64,000 nt of DNA from Cryptomeria japonica (Eukaryota; Streptophyta; Pinopsida; Cupressales; Cupressaceae), in NCBI RefSeq assembly GCF_030272615.1, contig NC_081408.1:764976173-765040172 (forward strand). The letters run 5' to 3'. Below are positions 1 to 11,400 of the stretch, one piece after another. Under the pieces are notes generated by a model. The model saw nothing but the letters and a program-made list of their open reading frames with translations, had not been told where the DNA came from and made no database searches. A program made the translations under genes and the position numbers. How positions within the stretch are numbered: position 1 is the stretch's first letter; every line of letters starts with the position of its first letter.

Positions 1-2
1 TG

Positions 3-590
3 GAGATGAAGAGTGGACAAGCAGAAGACTTCACCCAAACCATCAAGGAAGTTCAAGAGCAAGTTAAGAAGACCATCCTTGAATCCACTCAAAAACTGAA
101 AGCCAAAGTGGATGAGAAAAGGAGAGAAGTTCAGTTCAAGGTGGGTGACTATGTGATGGTCCATTTGAGCAAAGCAAGGATGCAAAGTGGTAAGCCTACC
201 AAACTGCAGATGAAGAGAGTAGGACCTTGTCAAATTCTGGCAAAATATGGTGAGAATGCCTATAAGGTTGATTTACCTTCAAACTTAGCCATTTCACCAG
301 TCTTTAATGTGGCTGATCTGGCAATGTACAAGGGAGAAATAGCAAGGCAGACTGAGAACCAAGCTAAGGTATTACAAGACTTGGATGTAAATACCTTACC
401 TCAAGTGAAGAAGCCTAAAGCAGAAGAGATCTTGGAATCAAGGGTGAAGAAGTCTACTAGACACAAGGTCTACATGGAGCACTTAGTGAAATGGGTAGGC
501 CAACCAGTATTTGAAGCTACATGGGTGGAGGAGAGCAGGTTCAAGACACTCGGAATAGACCCAGCTCTTATCTCTTCTTCTACTTCTTAG
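3..590 (+). pseudogene. Chromovirus polyprotein C-terminus: integrase tail and chromodomain (5' partial)
   Basis: The frame is open at the left edge, so this is only the last 195 or so residues of a Ty3/gypsy polyprotein. The middle has the integrase C-terminal fold typical of the group (FKVGDYVMVHLS, then RVGPCQILAKYGENAYKVDLP). The end, around residues 145-185, has a chromodomain-like stretch with VKWVGQPVFEATWVEE, which in the family binds modified histone tails and steers integration. The stop at 588-590 is followed directly by a purine-rich tract and an LTR start, as expected for the 3' end of a chromovirus. No stop interrupts the visible part. The rest of the element lies outside the window. 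Chromovirus assignment is firm and the clade is not resolved. Confidence 0.85.
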
Positions 591-596
591 TTGTGT

Positions 597-686
597 GTAG
601 AGGGGGAGTATGGTGCAGGAGCACCCTTCTAGACTCCTTCTCTTTCTTTGTTTTGTTGGTTTTATGCTTCTTATGAAGCCTTTGTA
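597..686 (+). repeat. Polypurine tract and truncated start of the chromovirus 3' LTR
   Basis: A purine run (AGAGGGGGAG, 599-608) comes straight after the polyprotein stop. A TG dinucleotide at 611 opens sequence that looks like an LTR start, including a small hairpin (GGTGC, AGGA, GCACC). Only about 75 bases are present before the text changes at 687 into a sub-unit found in the LTRs of another element. The LTR is therefore truncated. The exact start at 611 is inferred from the TG and the purine tract. Confidence 0.5.
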
Positions 687-741
687 TATCCTCAGCCTAT
701 GAAACTATTTGTTTGAAAATATTATAACCACAGAAAAATAC

Positions 742-775
<34 letters not shown>
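687..775 (+). repeat. Left part of CHR2 LTR sub-unit U1 (continues at 18426)
   Basis: The text TATCCTCAGCCTATGAAACT and the following stretch up to a TA microsatellite recur at 18886 and 28066. It belongs to a sub-unit of about 0.5 kb found in the CHR2 LTRs. The TAT1 element inserted in its TA tract and duplicated TATAT (771-775 and 18421-18425). The left junction at 687 is an abrupt switch from chromovirus LTR. Confidence 0.7.
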
Positions 776-1523
776 TGTAGACACCTAAAATTGTCCTGTC
801 TAATTAATTTATTTAATTATCTAAGCCTAATTCTTCTATTAATTAAATAAATCTTTATTTATTTAATTAATTCATTTATCCTCTTCTAGCCTTATTTCTC
901 AATTAAATAAATACATTTATTTATTTAAATTATCCTTTTCCTAATTAAATAAATATCTTATTTATTTAATTATCCCATTTCCTCTATTAATTAAATAAAT
1001 CTCTATTTATTTAATTAATTCATTAGCCTTTTCTACCCATGACACATGTCATTCATCTCTTAATTCCTACACTACCTACCTCTTTCATTATTTTATTATT
1101 TCTTCTACCTACTCTCTAATCATAGCCGACCTCCTTTTACACCTCTCAATCTTATCCCTCCATTTCTTATAATGTCTTCTATATAAGGAGATGCTTCCTT
1201 CATTATCAAACCCTAACTACTTGATCAATTGACTACACTACGATCCTACTTGCAACCACATTCCGTTCTTTGTTGAGCTCTTGTGCACATAAAATCTGAG
1301 AGCAATTATATCAAGCAAGATCAATAGAGATAGGAAGAATGGAGATCAAAACCCTATTGGACATGTGATGGTATAATCTTGGTGATTTTGTTTTATTTAC
1401 ATTGTCTTAGGTAATCTTCATATGTTATGGTGGATCTTTGTTGTTGTTAGGCTAGGGTTTGGTGGTTGAATTCATTTAGCCTTTCAATCTTGTTATTATT
1501 GTTATCCATTTTCACCATATACA
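776..1523 (+). repeat. TAT1 5' LTR
   Basis: It starts TGTAGACACC and ends CATATACA, and matches 17661-18420 almost throughout. By eye there are about ten substitutions plus a 12-base indel near the start. The U3-like part is made of alternating AATTAAATAAAT and TTATTTAATT blocks. A TATA box lies at about 1180. Confidence 0.92.
1179..1188 (+). promoter_or_regulatory. TATA box of TAT1 5' LTR
   Basis: CTATATAAGG sits in the middle of the LTR and is conserved in the 3' LTR at about 18076. The RNA start would be expected some 30 bases downstream. This is inferred from position and match to the plant TATA consensus. Confidence 0.6.
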
Positions 1524-1526
1524 TTT

Positions 1527-1544
1527 TGGCACGCCCGGTGGGAC
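1527..1544 (+). other. Primer binding site of TAT1
   Basis: TGGCACGCCCGGTGGGAC begins three bases inside the LTR with the TGG expected for pairing to a tRNA CCA end. The tRNA that would pair was not identified from memory. Confidence 0.65.
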
Positions 1545-1697
1545 TCTTGTCCCTTTTGTATTTAACCTCCTTGTTGCAGATTTTGTATTTTTGACGTTGC
1601 AGATCGGACGTTTTCGACAGCATTTTTGGTATTTTTGCATCTGTGTACTTTCGGATCGCGTTTTTCATTTTCTGGCGTGTCAGTGACAACTGAAATT

Positions 1698-1891
1698 GCG
1701 TCTGTGTTATCGGCAATATTTTGTTTTGCAGGTTTCAGCAATTGCGTTTATGTCCTAAAGTCGCATCTGTGGTTGTTGAAGCCGCATCTTTGTTAAATAG
1801 ACACGTCTATGATTTCTAGCTACGTCTGTGCCTCACAGAACCACATTTGAGTCACAGAACCGCGTCTGTGTTGAGGGTAACCATATCTGTG
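1698..1891 (+). repeat. Leader motif cluster 1 (core CGCGTCTGTG)
   Basis: About nine copies are spaced 15-30 bases apart, for example at 1698-1706, 1762-1771, 1821-1830 and 1861-1870. Sequence between copies is not repeated. The reverse complement of the same core is clustered at 16907-17137. Confidence 0.75.
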
Positions 1892-3110
1892 TTTATCAAT
1901 TTCAAATTTTGAAGTTTATTCATTCAATTTCAAGTTTTGCATTTAGGGTTTCAGATCTGGTCTATTTTGAGCTAACATTTTCAGATCTAGCTAACGAAAT
2001 TGGTGCAGCTTGTCTTGAAAGCAAAATGTTTGGTTGAAGGCCCCTATTTTCACAAAGTCTTTTGGGTTTAAAATTTACCTAACTTGTGTGCTTGCAGGAA
2101 GGGGTGATTATTTGAAACAATCCAAACTATTAACAACCTTTTGTTGTAGGTCCTTGGCAAGAGTTTTTGGATTTTTATTGTGTACCTTGTTTTCATAGAC
2201 TAGCAAACACTTCAGTTGGTGCACTAAAATTGAATCATTGCCTTTTGTGTCTTGAACAATAGGCTCTTTTTGTTTAATCTTTAGAGGGCCTATCTTCCTG
2301 TGTGGTCATTAGGACTACTAGTGAGAAGAGAATGACCCAAGTGGTAGCGAGGAAAACCCACCTCTTCCGAACCACTATAAACAAATGTATTTATGGTGAA
2401 AACTATGGATAATGTGTGCTGATTAGTTCATACCGACACTATGTCTCCCCATAAACCCGTTTGATCAAATTTATTTGATCAGTTGTAGGGCGTAACCCCT
2501 ACCGACTGGGAGAGTTCTATATTTACAGAGCTGAAAGTGCTGCATGTATGGCCACACGAGCGGATGCCCTTACTAGCACCTTTTTGTTTTAGAAGCCCAA
2601 ATCCTTCTAGTTGTTGGGGCAGGAGGTCGGACCTCTGGTAGCAACCCACACACATACGGTTCTTAGTAGAGATACAAAGTTTGCCATGGGGAGTTTTCAT
2701 GGGGACTGATGCTTGGCTGACCCGAGAAGTGAGTGCCGAGGGTGGAGCTAGTGAGGTCAAGCATCTAAGTATCCACTCTGAATAGCATAGCCTTGGGGAT
2801 AAAACCCCATGTGGGATCAACAACTATTGTCTTGGCCAGCCATAAGAATTGTGCTTGACTTATTTTAAACATTCAAACATTCAAGACCAAATAGCAAAAC
2901 ATTGTGTCTTTTGTGTCTTCAAGTGTATGCAAAACAATTTTACATCAAACAACACACTTTTCTTGGAGTCATTGTTAGTCTAAACACTTGCAAACATTGA
3001 GTCCTCATCAACATTGTGTCCTCTTGTCACGAAAAAATAGTCAAATAGTCAGATTTGGTCACAACAAAATAACTTCACAGATTGGAAAAAATTGCACAAA
3101 TTTTGCAGAA

Positions 3111-3293
3111 ATGCGTCTGTGTCTGTCATAATAGCATCTGTGCTATCTAATCACGTTTGTGAAGGGCAGAATCGCATTTGTGTCCCCAGAATCAACAGTG
3201 CATTTCACAAAAATCTTAGAAGAGCATCTGTGTTGAACAGAACCACGTCTGCATCAGGAAACCGCGTCTGTGAAGTATATAGGCACGTCTGTG
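3111..3293 (+). repeat. Leader motif cluster 2 (core CGCGTCTGTG)
   Basis: About eight more copies of the same motif, including 3111-3121, 3133-3142, 3152-3161, 3263-3272 and 3284-3293. The variable positions are mainly C to T or G to A, as expected from methylation decay. Confidence 0.75.
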
Positions 3294-3785
3294 TTCAGAA
3301 TTGCAAAAAATTTTACAATCCAGCAAACAAACACATTCAATTTCGGAATTCTTGAGCTTCCTAGGTTGTTTCTCCAAGTTTCATTTAGCATTCAACCTGT
3401 ATTTGGGTCTCACATAATCCATCATTGCTTCATATCTCACTTTACATTTACAATTTTCTAAACTTGAGTCAAAAGGTCACTTGCTTGTCCTCACTATACT
3501 TTTTCAACACACTACATACAACAATACTTTGCTAAGTGGTCCCTCATCAAGGTTTCTTACCTTTGGGTCTCATTTGGTCTTACTTAGAGTTAAGGTCAAC
3601 TTACCTCATCAAGAGAAACTATCCTCTCTTTGGAAGCCACACCTACTCTACTACATACATACTTGGTCTTACAATTTGGACATTGCAAGTACACCTCAGA
3701 TTCATTTACATTCCATCCAACTCTTGGTCTTCCATACCTTTTCCATTTCCATCTAGTCTCACACATATTGGTCAATACCTAGTTC

Positions 3786-5423
3786 ATGGTTGAAACCCGT
3801 CTTCAAAAATCTAGGAGAGAAACTAAAGAGGCTCAAGAGTCTACAAACATGAGTGTCTATGAGTATGACAATGATGTCTTTTTCAATACTGATCACACTA
3901 CATTACCTGACATGGATTGCTATAGAAACATTCCAAATGTTGAAAACATGGGCACTACAAACAACAATGATACACACAATGACAATATGGACAACTTTTC
4001 AATAAATTCAGCAGATGTGGAAGAATCCATTATGAATCCCCATTTCAATCGGTTGGTTGAGGAAATAATGAGGAGAGATAGACAATACTTCTTACAAATG
4101 ATGGCACAAAGTGGAGCCAAGATACCTCATGATTTTGACATGTCTCAAATAATGGAAAATCAACCTCTGCAACAAACTCACTCCAACATGGATCAAAGAA
4201 GGCCTAATAGTGGAGGCAATAGAGGACCACATATGGTACCTGAATCACCATCATCTTTGCTGCAAAAACTAGAGGTCCCACATACACATGGTCAAGCATA
4301 TGATACTCACCTTCGCAGACCATTATGGAAGTCTTATGCAGAAAGATATGCTCAATCACATACCCAAGCTACAGATCAACCACCAAAGCAATTGGATATT
4401 CAAAGGCATACTCAAAATTTGGACACAAGGAAACCCCATGTCAAATTTGGGGGCAACACAATAGAACATGACATGCCTGTAGAGTATGGTATACATACAC
4501 AAAATAGATATGGTGTTCCTCAACATGAATCTATACCAAGTGCTCCATATATGCAGCATCACTATAGACCTCCTCCATATGAACATGTGTATTATCAATA
4601 TCATCCATATATGCAACAGGCTCCTCCTCCAATTGGTGCCTCAAGCATGGGGTATGGTCCAAGAATTCGATCTCCACCTAAGAGCAATTTGGAGCAACAA
4701 ATCAGGGACTTACAAAAGAAAATGGAGGACATAAATACATCGAAGCCAACATACACAATGAGAGACATATGTCCTTATCCATTCAACAAGAGCATTCCAA
4801 TGCCTCCATTTCCTACACACTTTGTGACACCTAAATTTGATAAGTATAGAGGAAAAGGGGATCCTAAGGCACACATAAGACAGTTTTTCACAGCTTGCAT
4901 TGAAGTAGCTTTAGAAGAGACATATTTGATGAGATTATTCCCACAAAGCTTAGGTGATCAAGCTATGGAATGGTTCTCCCAACTCCCACCTGGTATTAAG
5001 TCATGGGGTGACTTAGCAGAGGCATTTATTCAACATTTCTCCTACAATATAGAGACAGACATATTAGTCACTACTTTATGCAGCACCAAGCAAAAAGAGG
5101 GAGAGTCTTTTGCATCATTTTTACAAAAATGGAGGAATCTAGCTAGCAGATGCTCTTGTGAAATTCCACAAAAACAAATGGTAGAAATGTTCACCCAGAA
5201 TGTTAACAAAGACATTGGCTATGATCTAAGGAAAGCTTGTTTGTCCACCTTCAGGGACGTTATTGAAAAAGGCTTAGCAATAGAAAAGGTCATAATTGAG
5301 AAAGGAGTCATTAAGATATTCAAGGAGAACAAAGATGACTTTAAAGGAAAAGACAAGCCAAGATTTTGGAATAAAAACAAGAACATAGTCAATGATGGTG
5401 TTGTTGATGCCAATACAGTGTGA
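3786..5423 (+). CDS. gag: TAT1 Gag (capsid part), intact 545 aa frame
   Basis: This is the longest intact frame of the element. The N-terminal 300 residues are polar, rich in Q, H, P, N and M. Around residues 330-480 lies the retrotransposon Gag domain: PKFDKYRGKGDPKAHIRQF, then a stretch around MRLFPQSLGDQAMEWFSQLP, then LQKWRNLASRCSCEIPQKQM. Gag forms the particle that packages element RNA. The start ATG at 3786 is the first in a long open frame and follows the leader. The TGA at 5421 lies before the zinc knuckle, which continues in the same frame at 5547, so the stop probably truncates a longer Gag or Gag-Pol. Tat Gags are usually fused to the knuckle. Confidence 0.88.
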   Translation: MVETRLQKSRRETKEAQESTNMSVYEYDNDVFFNTDHTTLPDMDCYRNIPNVENMGTTNNNDTHNDNMDNFSINSADVEESIMNPHFNRLVEEIMRRDRQYFLQMMAQSGAKIPHDFDMSQIMENQPLQQTHSNMDQRRPNSGGNRGPHMVPESPSSLLQKLEVPHTHGQAYDTHLRRPLWKSYAERYAQSHTQATDQPPKQLDIQRHTQNLDTRKPHVKFGGNTIEHDMPVEYGIHTQNRYGVPQHESIPSAPYMQHHYRPPPYEHVYYQYHPYMQQAPPPIGASSMGYGPRIRSPPKSNLEQQIRDLQKKMEDINTSKPTYTMRDICPYPFNKSIPMPPFPTHFVTPKFDKYRGKGDPKAHIRQFFTACIEVALEETYLMRLFPQSLGDQAMEWFSQLPPGIKSWGDLAEAFIQHFSYNIETDILVTTLCSTKQKEGESFASFLQKWRNLASRCSCEIPQKQMVEMFTQNVNKDIGYDLRKACLSTFRDVIEKGLAIEKVIIEKGVIKIFKENKDDFKGKDKPRFWNKNKNIVNDGVVDANTV

Positions 5424-6344
5424 CCCAAATTCATCTTTTCGGGATCAAGTTCTACAAACAATCAAGTGAATACTCAAACAAATTCTAGGTCACGAAGGAA
5501 GTACACTCCATAGGGAGAACCACTTGAGTCAGTCTTCAAAAAGTTAGTGGCAAACAAGGTAATCACAGTTCCAGATTTTCCTCCATATGAACCAAAGGTT
5601 AAACCAAATTGGTGGAATGATGATGAGTATTGTGAATTTCATAAGAACAAGGGTCATAAGACAGGAAATTGTCATCGACTGAAGAACATCGTACAAGATC
5701 TCATTGATAGAGATGACATTGAGATTGAGGGACACTCATCCAATCAAGAACATGAGATGTTTACGGAGCCCTTCCCAAAGCATGACAAGGCAAAAGCTAA
5801 AGCCATAGATGATCAAACCAACTATACTAGAGCACCTTACAACTATGATTCAACCATCAATCACATCTCGATGGACAATTATGTCTCTACTATTATCATC
5901 AAGGACAAAAACCCTGAGAATCCTACTCAGAGACCCAAGATTGTCCTAAAAGGCATTGGATCTTCTTCCGAACCTACCTCTGAATGTCATGTTACAACTC
6001 ATCGAGGTAAAATCACCTTGCCAGGTGCTTCAAATAAAAACACCACTTCTTCATCAACCAAACCTGAGTATGACCTTGTAGAACAATTAGGGAAGACACC
6101 CGCGCTCATCTCCATCCTTGAGCTCTTACGTATATCCCCCACTCACAAAGCTATTCTTGACAAAATCTTGAGAGACACTGCCGTTCCTACTGATCTGAAC
6201 GTGGACCAGTTTCAAGCCATGGTGGGATACCTTTCCATTCCACATTCCCTTACCTTCACAGAAGCCGATGACGCCTCCGTAAGTCAGCCACATAATGAAC
6301 CACTACATGTTGAAGCTTTCATACACAAACATAGAATAAAGTGA
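5424..6344 (+). pseudogene. TAT1 Gag zinc-knuckle segment, separated by stops
   Basis: Reading continues from gag through two stops (5421 and about 5511). It reaches a Tat-type knuckle in which the second Cys of CCHC is His: YCEFHKNKGHKTGNC, giving C-X2-H-X4-H-X4-C. The following NIVQDLIDRDDIEIEGH is shared almost unchanged with TAT2. The knuckle would bind element RNA. The frame ends with TGA at 6342, just before the protease active site, and the protease continues in the same frame without a shift. Confidence 0.8.
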
Positions 6345-6827
6345 GTCCTAATAGATGGAGGAGCTGGTCTAAACATTTGTACATTGAGCACCATTAAACA
6401 ATTGGGATATTATGATAAAGCTATGAATTCAACAAATCAAATCACCATCAAGGCATATGATGATAAAGAGTGCTCATCCAAGGGCACAGTCACCTTACCT
6501 CTCAGAGTTGGGCCAGTTACAAAGGATGTGGTTTGTCAAGTCTTGGATCTAGATCTCACTTATAATATATCGCTAGGACATCCTTGGATTCATGAAATGA
6601 GGGCAGTCCCATCGACATATCACCAATGCATTAAGTTTCCTCACAATGGAGTTGAAGTAACGGTTAACGGTGATCCTAATCCATTCATATATTGTAATAA
6701 CCTGAGATCACAAATGGAGACCATCATTCCCAGTAATCGTGAAGTTGTTCCTTCTTCGACATACATTGATCCTGAGTCATTGAAACCTTTGACATCAAAG
6801 CAAGGTGAGCTTAAAGGAAAATTTTAG
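6345..6827 (+). pseudogene. TAT1 aspartic protease
   Basis: VLIDGGAGLNICTL at the start is the retropepsin active site as written in Tat elements (Asp-Gly-Gly). It is followed by DLTYNISLGHPWIHEM, matching the second conserved protease block ahead of an HQCIKFPHNG segment. The protease would cut Gag-Pol. The frame is open for 160 codons to a TAG at 6825. TAT2 has DNG in place of DGG at the same site. Confidence 0.8.
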
Positions 6828-6836
6828 GACAAAGGC

Positions 6837-7205
6837 ATGGGAGAATACACTTTAAACCAGACCATGTACTTACGACAATTCATGAGTTGCCCAAAAGAAT
6901 ATGGAAGAGCACATCCTAACAAGCAAGTATCCATCATGGTATTCAAATGGGACCCTACTACCTTTCAAAGATGGGGCGAACTGGAAGAAGAAGACTTATA
7001 CAAAATGCTCTACAAGGACATTGAAGATGACATACAAGATCACATCAATATACCCTGTGAGAAATATGGCAAAGGCTTCAAGATTCTACAAAAAATCGGG
7101 TATGATGGAAAAAGCCCTCTTGGGTTACGAAAGGAAGGCATTATTGAACCTTTACAACCTGAATTGACTTTCAAAAAGGATGCTCGAAGGGACTTGGTTT
7201 CCTAA
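6837..7205 (+). pseudogene. TAT1 G-patch domain segment
   Basis: The 122-residue frame has a G-patch-like run at residues 76-107: YGKGFKILQKIGYDGKSPLG, then RKEGIIEPLQP. G-patch domains bind RNA or activate helicases. In some retroviruses a G-patch follows the protease, and here it lies between protease and RT. The same module survives in TAT2 (45419-45510). Stops flank the segment on both sides but the reading frame is the polyprotein frame. Confidence 0.72.
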
Positions 7206-8341
7206 CTTCCAAGGTCCACACTAAAAAGACAGAGGAAGCCTTACAAATCAAAGCTGCCAAAATTCAACAAGAGGATCGCTATTCCATAGACTCCAATGAA
7301 TGGGAATGGGGTTTAGACAAATCCTCCAGTGACTACGAGCTCACTGAGACATTCAGAGAGCCAGATGAACCCACAGAAGAAGAGGAATTTTATAAAAAGT
7401 TCAGAGTTGGTCAAGAAACAACCCATGAGGATTCCACACAGTCTTTGTCTCAAGGTTCTAGGTTGAAATCACATAGGATGAGAACACCTGTCCCAGAATG
7501 TGCTACTAGTGATGACAATTTGGATTCGCTCATGATCGAGACTGATGAGGAGAGTGCCATCGATGACCTCGATAATTACCTTGACATACCCGAATATAAC
7601 TGCATCTTCACTCTTAGCCCCGCTAACTTCAAAGACATTAAAGGCCTTCCCCTTGTTCACCATCAACTCATTGACTGGGATCATGAAGGACCAGCACAAT
7701 TTGACACATTCCAAAATGATGAAGCTATTATTGACTATCTTGGCATACGAGATTATCTTCCCCCTGGGGACCATAAAGCAGGATACACAATAGAACTCAA
7801 TGGCATGGCATATTTTGGTGAGGGTGTCGGACCTTCCAGTCGCAAAAATGTGAAAATAAGAACAAACCAAGGGCCTTATGGAAAAAACCACACTATGGTG
7901 CTATCTGACCCCAAAAAAGTAAAAAGAAAGGACGTATCTAAGGGCAAAAACCTCTCCGAGACACCCGAAGATGGAAGGCTTGACATTCTCCCAGCATCAT
8001 ATGAGGAAAAGTCATCCATGTTGGTAGAGGAGACTATCAAAACAAACATTGGTATAGAAGAGGTTCCACACAACATATTCCTAGCTCAATCATTGACAAA
8101 GTCCGAAAGGTCAAAATTCATAAGTTTCTTCAAAGAACAACAAATCAACTTTGCATGGTCATACATAGATATGCCTGGATTAGATCCTGATTTGGTAATG
8201 CATCATTTGACAGCCAAACCGGGGGCAAAGCCAGTAAAACAGAAATTAAGAAAAATGCATCCACAAGTGGCATTACTAGTCAAAGCAGAACTTGAGAAAT
8301 TATTGGATGTCGGATTCATACGCCCAATTGATTATCCTTAA
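7206..8341 (+). pseudogene. TAT1 linker and N-terminal part of reverse transcriptase
   Basis: The frame 7445-8341 starts with an acidic linker (DDLDNYLDIPEYNCIFTLSP) between protease and RT. It ends in the RT fingers: VMHHLTAKPGAKPVKQKLRK, then AELEKLLDVGFIRPIDYP. The TAA at 8339 replaces a residue in the conserved run before WISKLVPV. The linker is typical of Tat elements and has no assigned fold. Confidence 0.78.
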
Positions 8342-8934
8342 TGGATCTCCAAATTAGTGCCTGTCAGTAAACCAAATTGCAGCATCAGAATATGTACAGA
8401 TTTCAGAGATATCAACAAAGCTTGTCCAAAGGATGACTTCCCATTACCAAATATTGACTTGATTGTTGATCTCACAGCAGGTCATGAAATGTTATCTTTG
8501 ATGGATGGATTTTCTGGTTATAATCAAATAAGGATCGCACCCGAGGATCAACACAAAACATCATTCACTTGTCCTTGGGGAACTTTCTGCTAGAATGTCA
8601 TGCCCTTCGAGCTAAAAAATGCAGGTGCTACATATCAAAGATCCATGACTACTATCTTTCATGATCTCATGCACGTAACTATGGAAGATTATGTCGATGA
8701 CCTCTTGGGAAAATCAATAGATAGAAATACACATTTGGACATACTGTCAGTCGTCTTTGATCGGTTGGAAAAATACAAAGTAAGATTAAACCCTAATAAA
8801 TGTGTCTTTGGAGTAACCTCTGGGAAACTCCTAGGATTCATTGTATCCAAAAGAGGAATCAAAGCTGATCCAACAAAAGTCAAGGCCATCTTGGAAATGC
8901 CACCACCTAGAAATATCAGTCAACTTTGATCCTT
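8342..8934 (+). pseudogene. TAT1 reverse transcriptase core
   Basis: The block order is that of Ty3/gypsy RT: IRICTDFRDINKACPKDDFP, SLMDGFSGYNQI, TSFTCPWGTFC, then MPFELKNAGATYQRSMTTIF, and the catalytic YVDD at about 8690-8701. MPFGL is MPFEL here. An in-frame TAG at 8591-8593 splits the domain between the WGTFC and NVMPF blocks. TAT2 has a stop at exactly the same codon. A TGA near 8927 ends the next open stretch. The enzyme copies element RNA into DNA, and this copy cannot make it without readthrough. Confidence 0.85.
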
Positions 8935-9490
8935 ACAAGGCAGACTCCAATCCATACGAAGATTCATAGCGCAACTTGCAGATAAGTGTAATCCTTTTTA
9001 GCACCTGCTACATAAAAATATCAAATTCAAATGGGATGATAGTTGTCAACAGGCTTTCCAGACACTCAAAGATTATCTTTTGAATCCGCCTATTCTAATG
9101 CCACCAGTTCCAGATCAACCTCTGTTACTATACATATCAGCTACTCCAACAGCACTGGGGGCACTCTTAGCACAACAAATTGCTGAGGGCAAGGAAAAGG
9201 CAGTATACTATATCAGTCGCACATTGGTGAGATATGAGCTAAACTACACACCAGTCGAGCGTGCATGTCTCGCTGTGGTTTTTGCTTCACAGAAATTATG
9301 ACATTATATGCTCACTCATAAGACTAAGTTGGTTGCAAGAATTGATCCATTGAAATACCTTCTCAATAAAGAAACACTTACTGGGCGACTAGCCAAATGG
9401 GTAATGATCCTGAGTGAATTTGACATCGAGTATGTGAATAGAAAAGCAATAAAAGGACAAGCCATCATAGATTAATTAGCAGATGCCCCC
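8935..9490 (+). pseudogene. TAT1 first RNase H
   Basis: LLLYISATPTALGALLAQ, then KAVYYISRTLVRYELNYTPV and ERACLAVVFASQKL, match the retroelement RNase H that follows RT. The first acidic catalytic residue is replaced: YISAT where the family has D, a common feature of the degenerate first RNase H in Tat elements. TGA at 9299 and TAA near 9473 interrupt the frame. Confidence 0.75.
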
Positions 9491-10615
9491 ATGATTGATG
9501 ATGTTCCTCTGAGTTCAGAATTTCCAGATGAATCCATTTTAACAATATCACATGCAAAGCCATGGCAACTGTACTTTGATGGCTCATACACACAGCATGG
9601 GGCAGGAGCTGGCATCCTATTTATAACTCCTCAAGGGGATTCTATACCAAAATCATACCGCTTATCATTTCCTTGCACTAACAATATAGTGAAATATGAG
9701 GCATTAACAACTGTATTACGGATTGCAGTTCAATGGAAGATCCAGGAACTTCGTGTTTTTGGGGATTCTCAACTTGTCATCCATCAAGCAACTGATGATT
9801 ACCAAACAAAAGATGAAAAATTAATGCCTTACAAACAAATGGTGGATGACCTGAAACAACACTTCACAAAGATAGATTTTGAGCAGATACCAAGAGAGCA
9901 GAATCGTGCCGCAGATGCCATGGCTACAATTGCTTCATTGATCAATCTACCTCCAAATGAGACCTGCTATGAGTTCTTGGTGGATAACATTTTGGTTCCT
10001 TCATATGAGATCACTCCTACTGAGATGATATGTGTTGTCGGTCCCGAGTCCCAGTTATATGGTTCCATCTTCACATACCTTCGCGATAATACCCTTCCTC
10101 CTAATTTATCAAATAACCAACGTCGCACTTTCATTTGCCAATCCTCTCGATATGTCATTTTAGCTGATATCCTATACTGGCGAGGTTTAGATGACACTCT
10201 TATTAGATGTTTAGAAAGCGACGAAGCTCAGATTGCGTTATGTGAAGTGCATGAAGGGATATGTGGTCCACATGCTAGTGGTCCTACCTTGGCCAAGAAA
10301 CTCATTAGGACTGGATATTACTGGCCCAATATGGAAAAAGACTCATATCAGTTTGTCAAGAAATGTAAGCAATGTAAAATTCATGGAGACCTCATACATG
10401 TGCCAGCACAAGAACTACAACCAATTGCGTCTCCTTGGCCCTTTTGTCAGTGGGGACTCGATCTCATAGGCAAGATTCACCCTCCTTCTTCTAATGGTCA
10501 TAACTTCATTATCACTGCCACAGAGTATTTCACAAAATGGATTGAAGCTGTGCCTCTCACACAAGTCACTGGAAAACAGATTGCTATGTTTATCCTTAAC
10601 TATATCATTTGCTGA
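9491..10615 (+). pseudogene. TAT1 archaeal-type RNase H and integrase N-terminal half
   Basis: A 374-residue open stretch. Residues 25-150 are a second RNase H of archaeal type (LYFDGSYTQHGAGAGILF, YEALTTVLRIA, VFGDSQLVIHQA, EQNRAADAMA), with D, E, D and D visible. This second RNase H is a hallmark of the Tat lineage. Around residues 255-300 is the HHCC zinc finger of integrase (H, H, then KKCKQCKIHG). Then comes the first catalytic Asp block (WGLDLIGKIHPPSSNGHNFI). TGA at 10613 replaces a residue just before YGIP, consistent with CGA to TGA. Confidence 0.85.
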
Positions 10616-11311
10616 TACGGTATTCCTGTTTCCATTATCATTGATAACGGGCGTCCCTTCAAAAATTAGGATGTTCATGAACTCTGTGACCGCTTCCATA
10701 TTTCCCATCGTTTCTCCACACCATATTACCCCCAAGGTAATGGCCAAGTTGAGGCATCTAATAAAACAATCCTTAAAATCTTTAAGAAGACAGTCGACGA
10801 TGTTGGCCGTAATTGGCATATCCAGCTTAATCCTGCACTTTGGGCCTATCGCATAAGTGTTCACACACCTACAGGAGCTACACCCTATTCACTGGTCTAC
10901 AGCACTGAAGCCATTTTGCCTATTGAGGTCGAGTTACCCTCTTTACGGGTCTCTTTGCAAAACATCATCGGTGATGAAGATTATAGGGTCTCTCGCTTAC
11001 AAGAACTTGAACTACTGGATGAACAGAGACAAACTGCTTTTAATCATCTCAAGGCTTACCAACAACGAATGAGTCGCAGCTACAATCACAAGGTCAAGCC
11101 TCAAACATTTGAGGTCGGTGACTTGGTTCTCAGAGAAAACCCCAAGAATCAGCAAGACAGAGAGAAGAAGGGCAAGTCCAAACCAAATTGGCTTGGTCCT
11201 TACATCATTACAGCAGTATATGGATCTGGGGCATATCAGCTTTCAACTATAGAAGGTGAACCTTTGGAGGATCCTATCAACAGCATGCACCTTCATAGGT
11301 TTTACACATAG
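10616..11311 (+). pseudogene. TAT1 integrase C-terminal half
   Basis: The second catalytic Asp is in IIIDNGRPF. TAG at about 10667 follows FKN and sits where TAT3 has Gln. The third acidic residue is in the YYPQGNGQVEASNK block, reached only after a frameshift near 10860. The 131-residue end frame (10916-11311) has SYNHKVKPQTFEVGDLVLRE and a GPYIITAVYGSGAYQLS barrel, and ends HLHRFYT. No chromodomain follows, as usual for Tat. TAT2 and TAT3 end in the same way. Confidence 0.85.
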
Positions 11312-11400
11312 CTCTTTAGAGTATCCTAATTCAAAAATACAAAAAAATCAAAAAATTCAAAAATACAAAAAAATTATAAAACAAAAAAAAATTGTTACTT

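Larger units (their letters stand above)
1545..3785 (+). other. TAT1 leader between primer site and gag
   Basis: About 2.2 kb without a convincing gene. It holds two clusters of a degenerate motif with core CGCGTCTGTG (1698-1891 and 3111-3293). Short reading frames here are broken and show no recognisable domain. Confidence 0.6.

Noticed and set aside
10415-10864. Minus-strand 149-codon frame
   Set aside because: Shadow of the TAT1 integrase core on the other strand.
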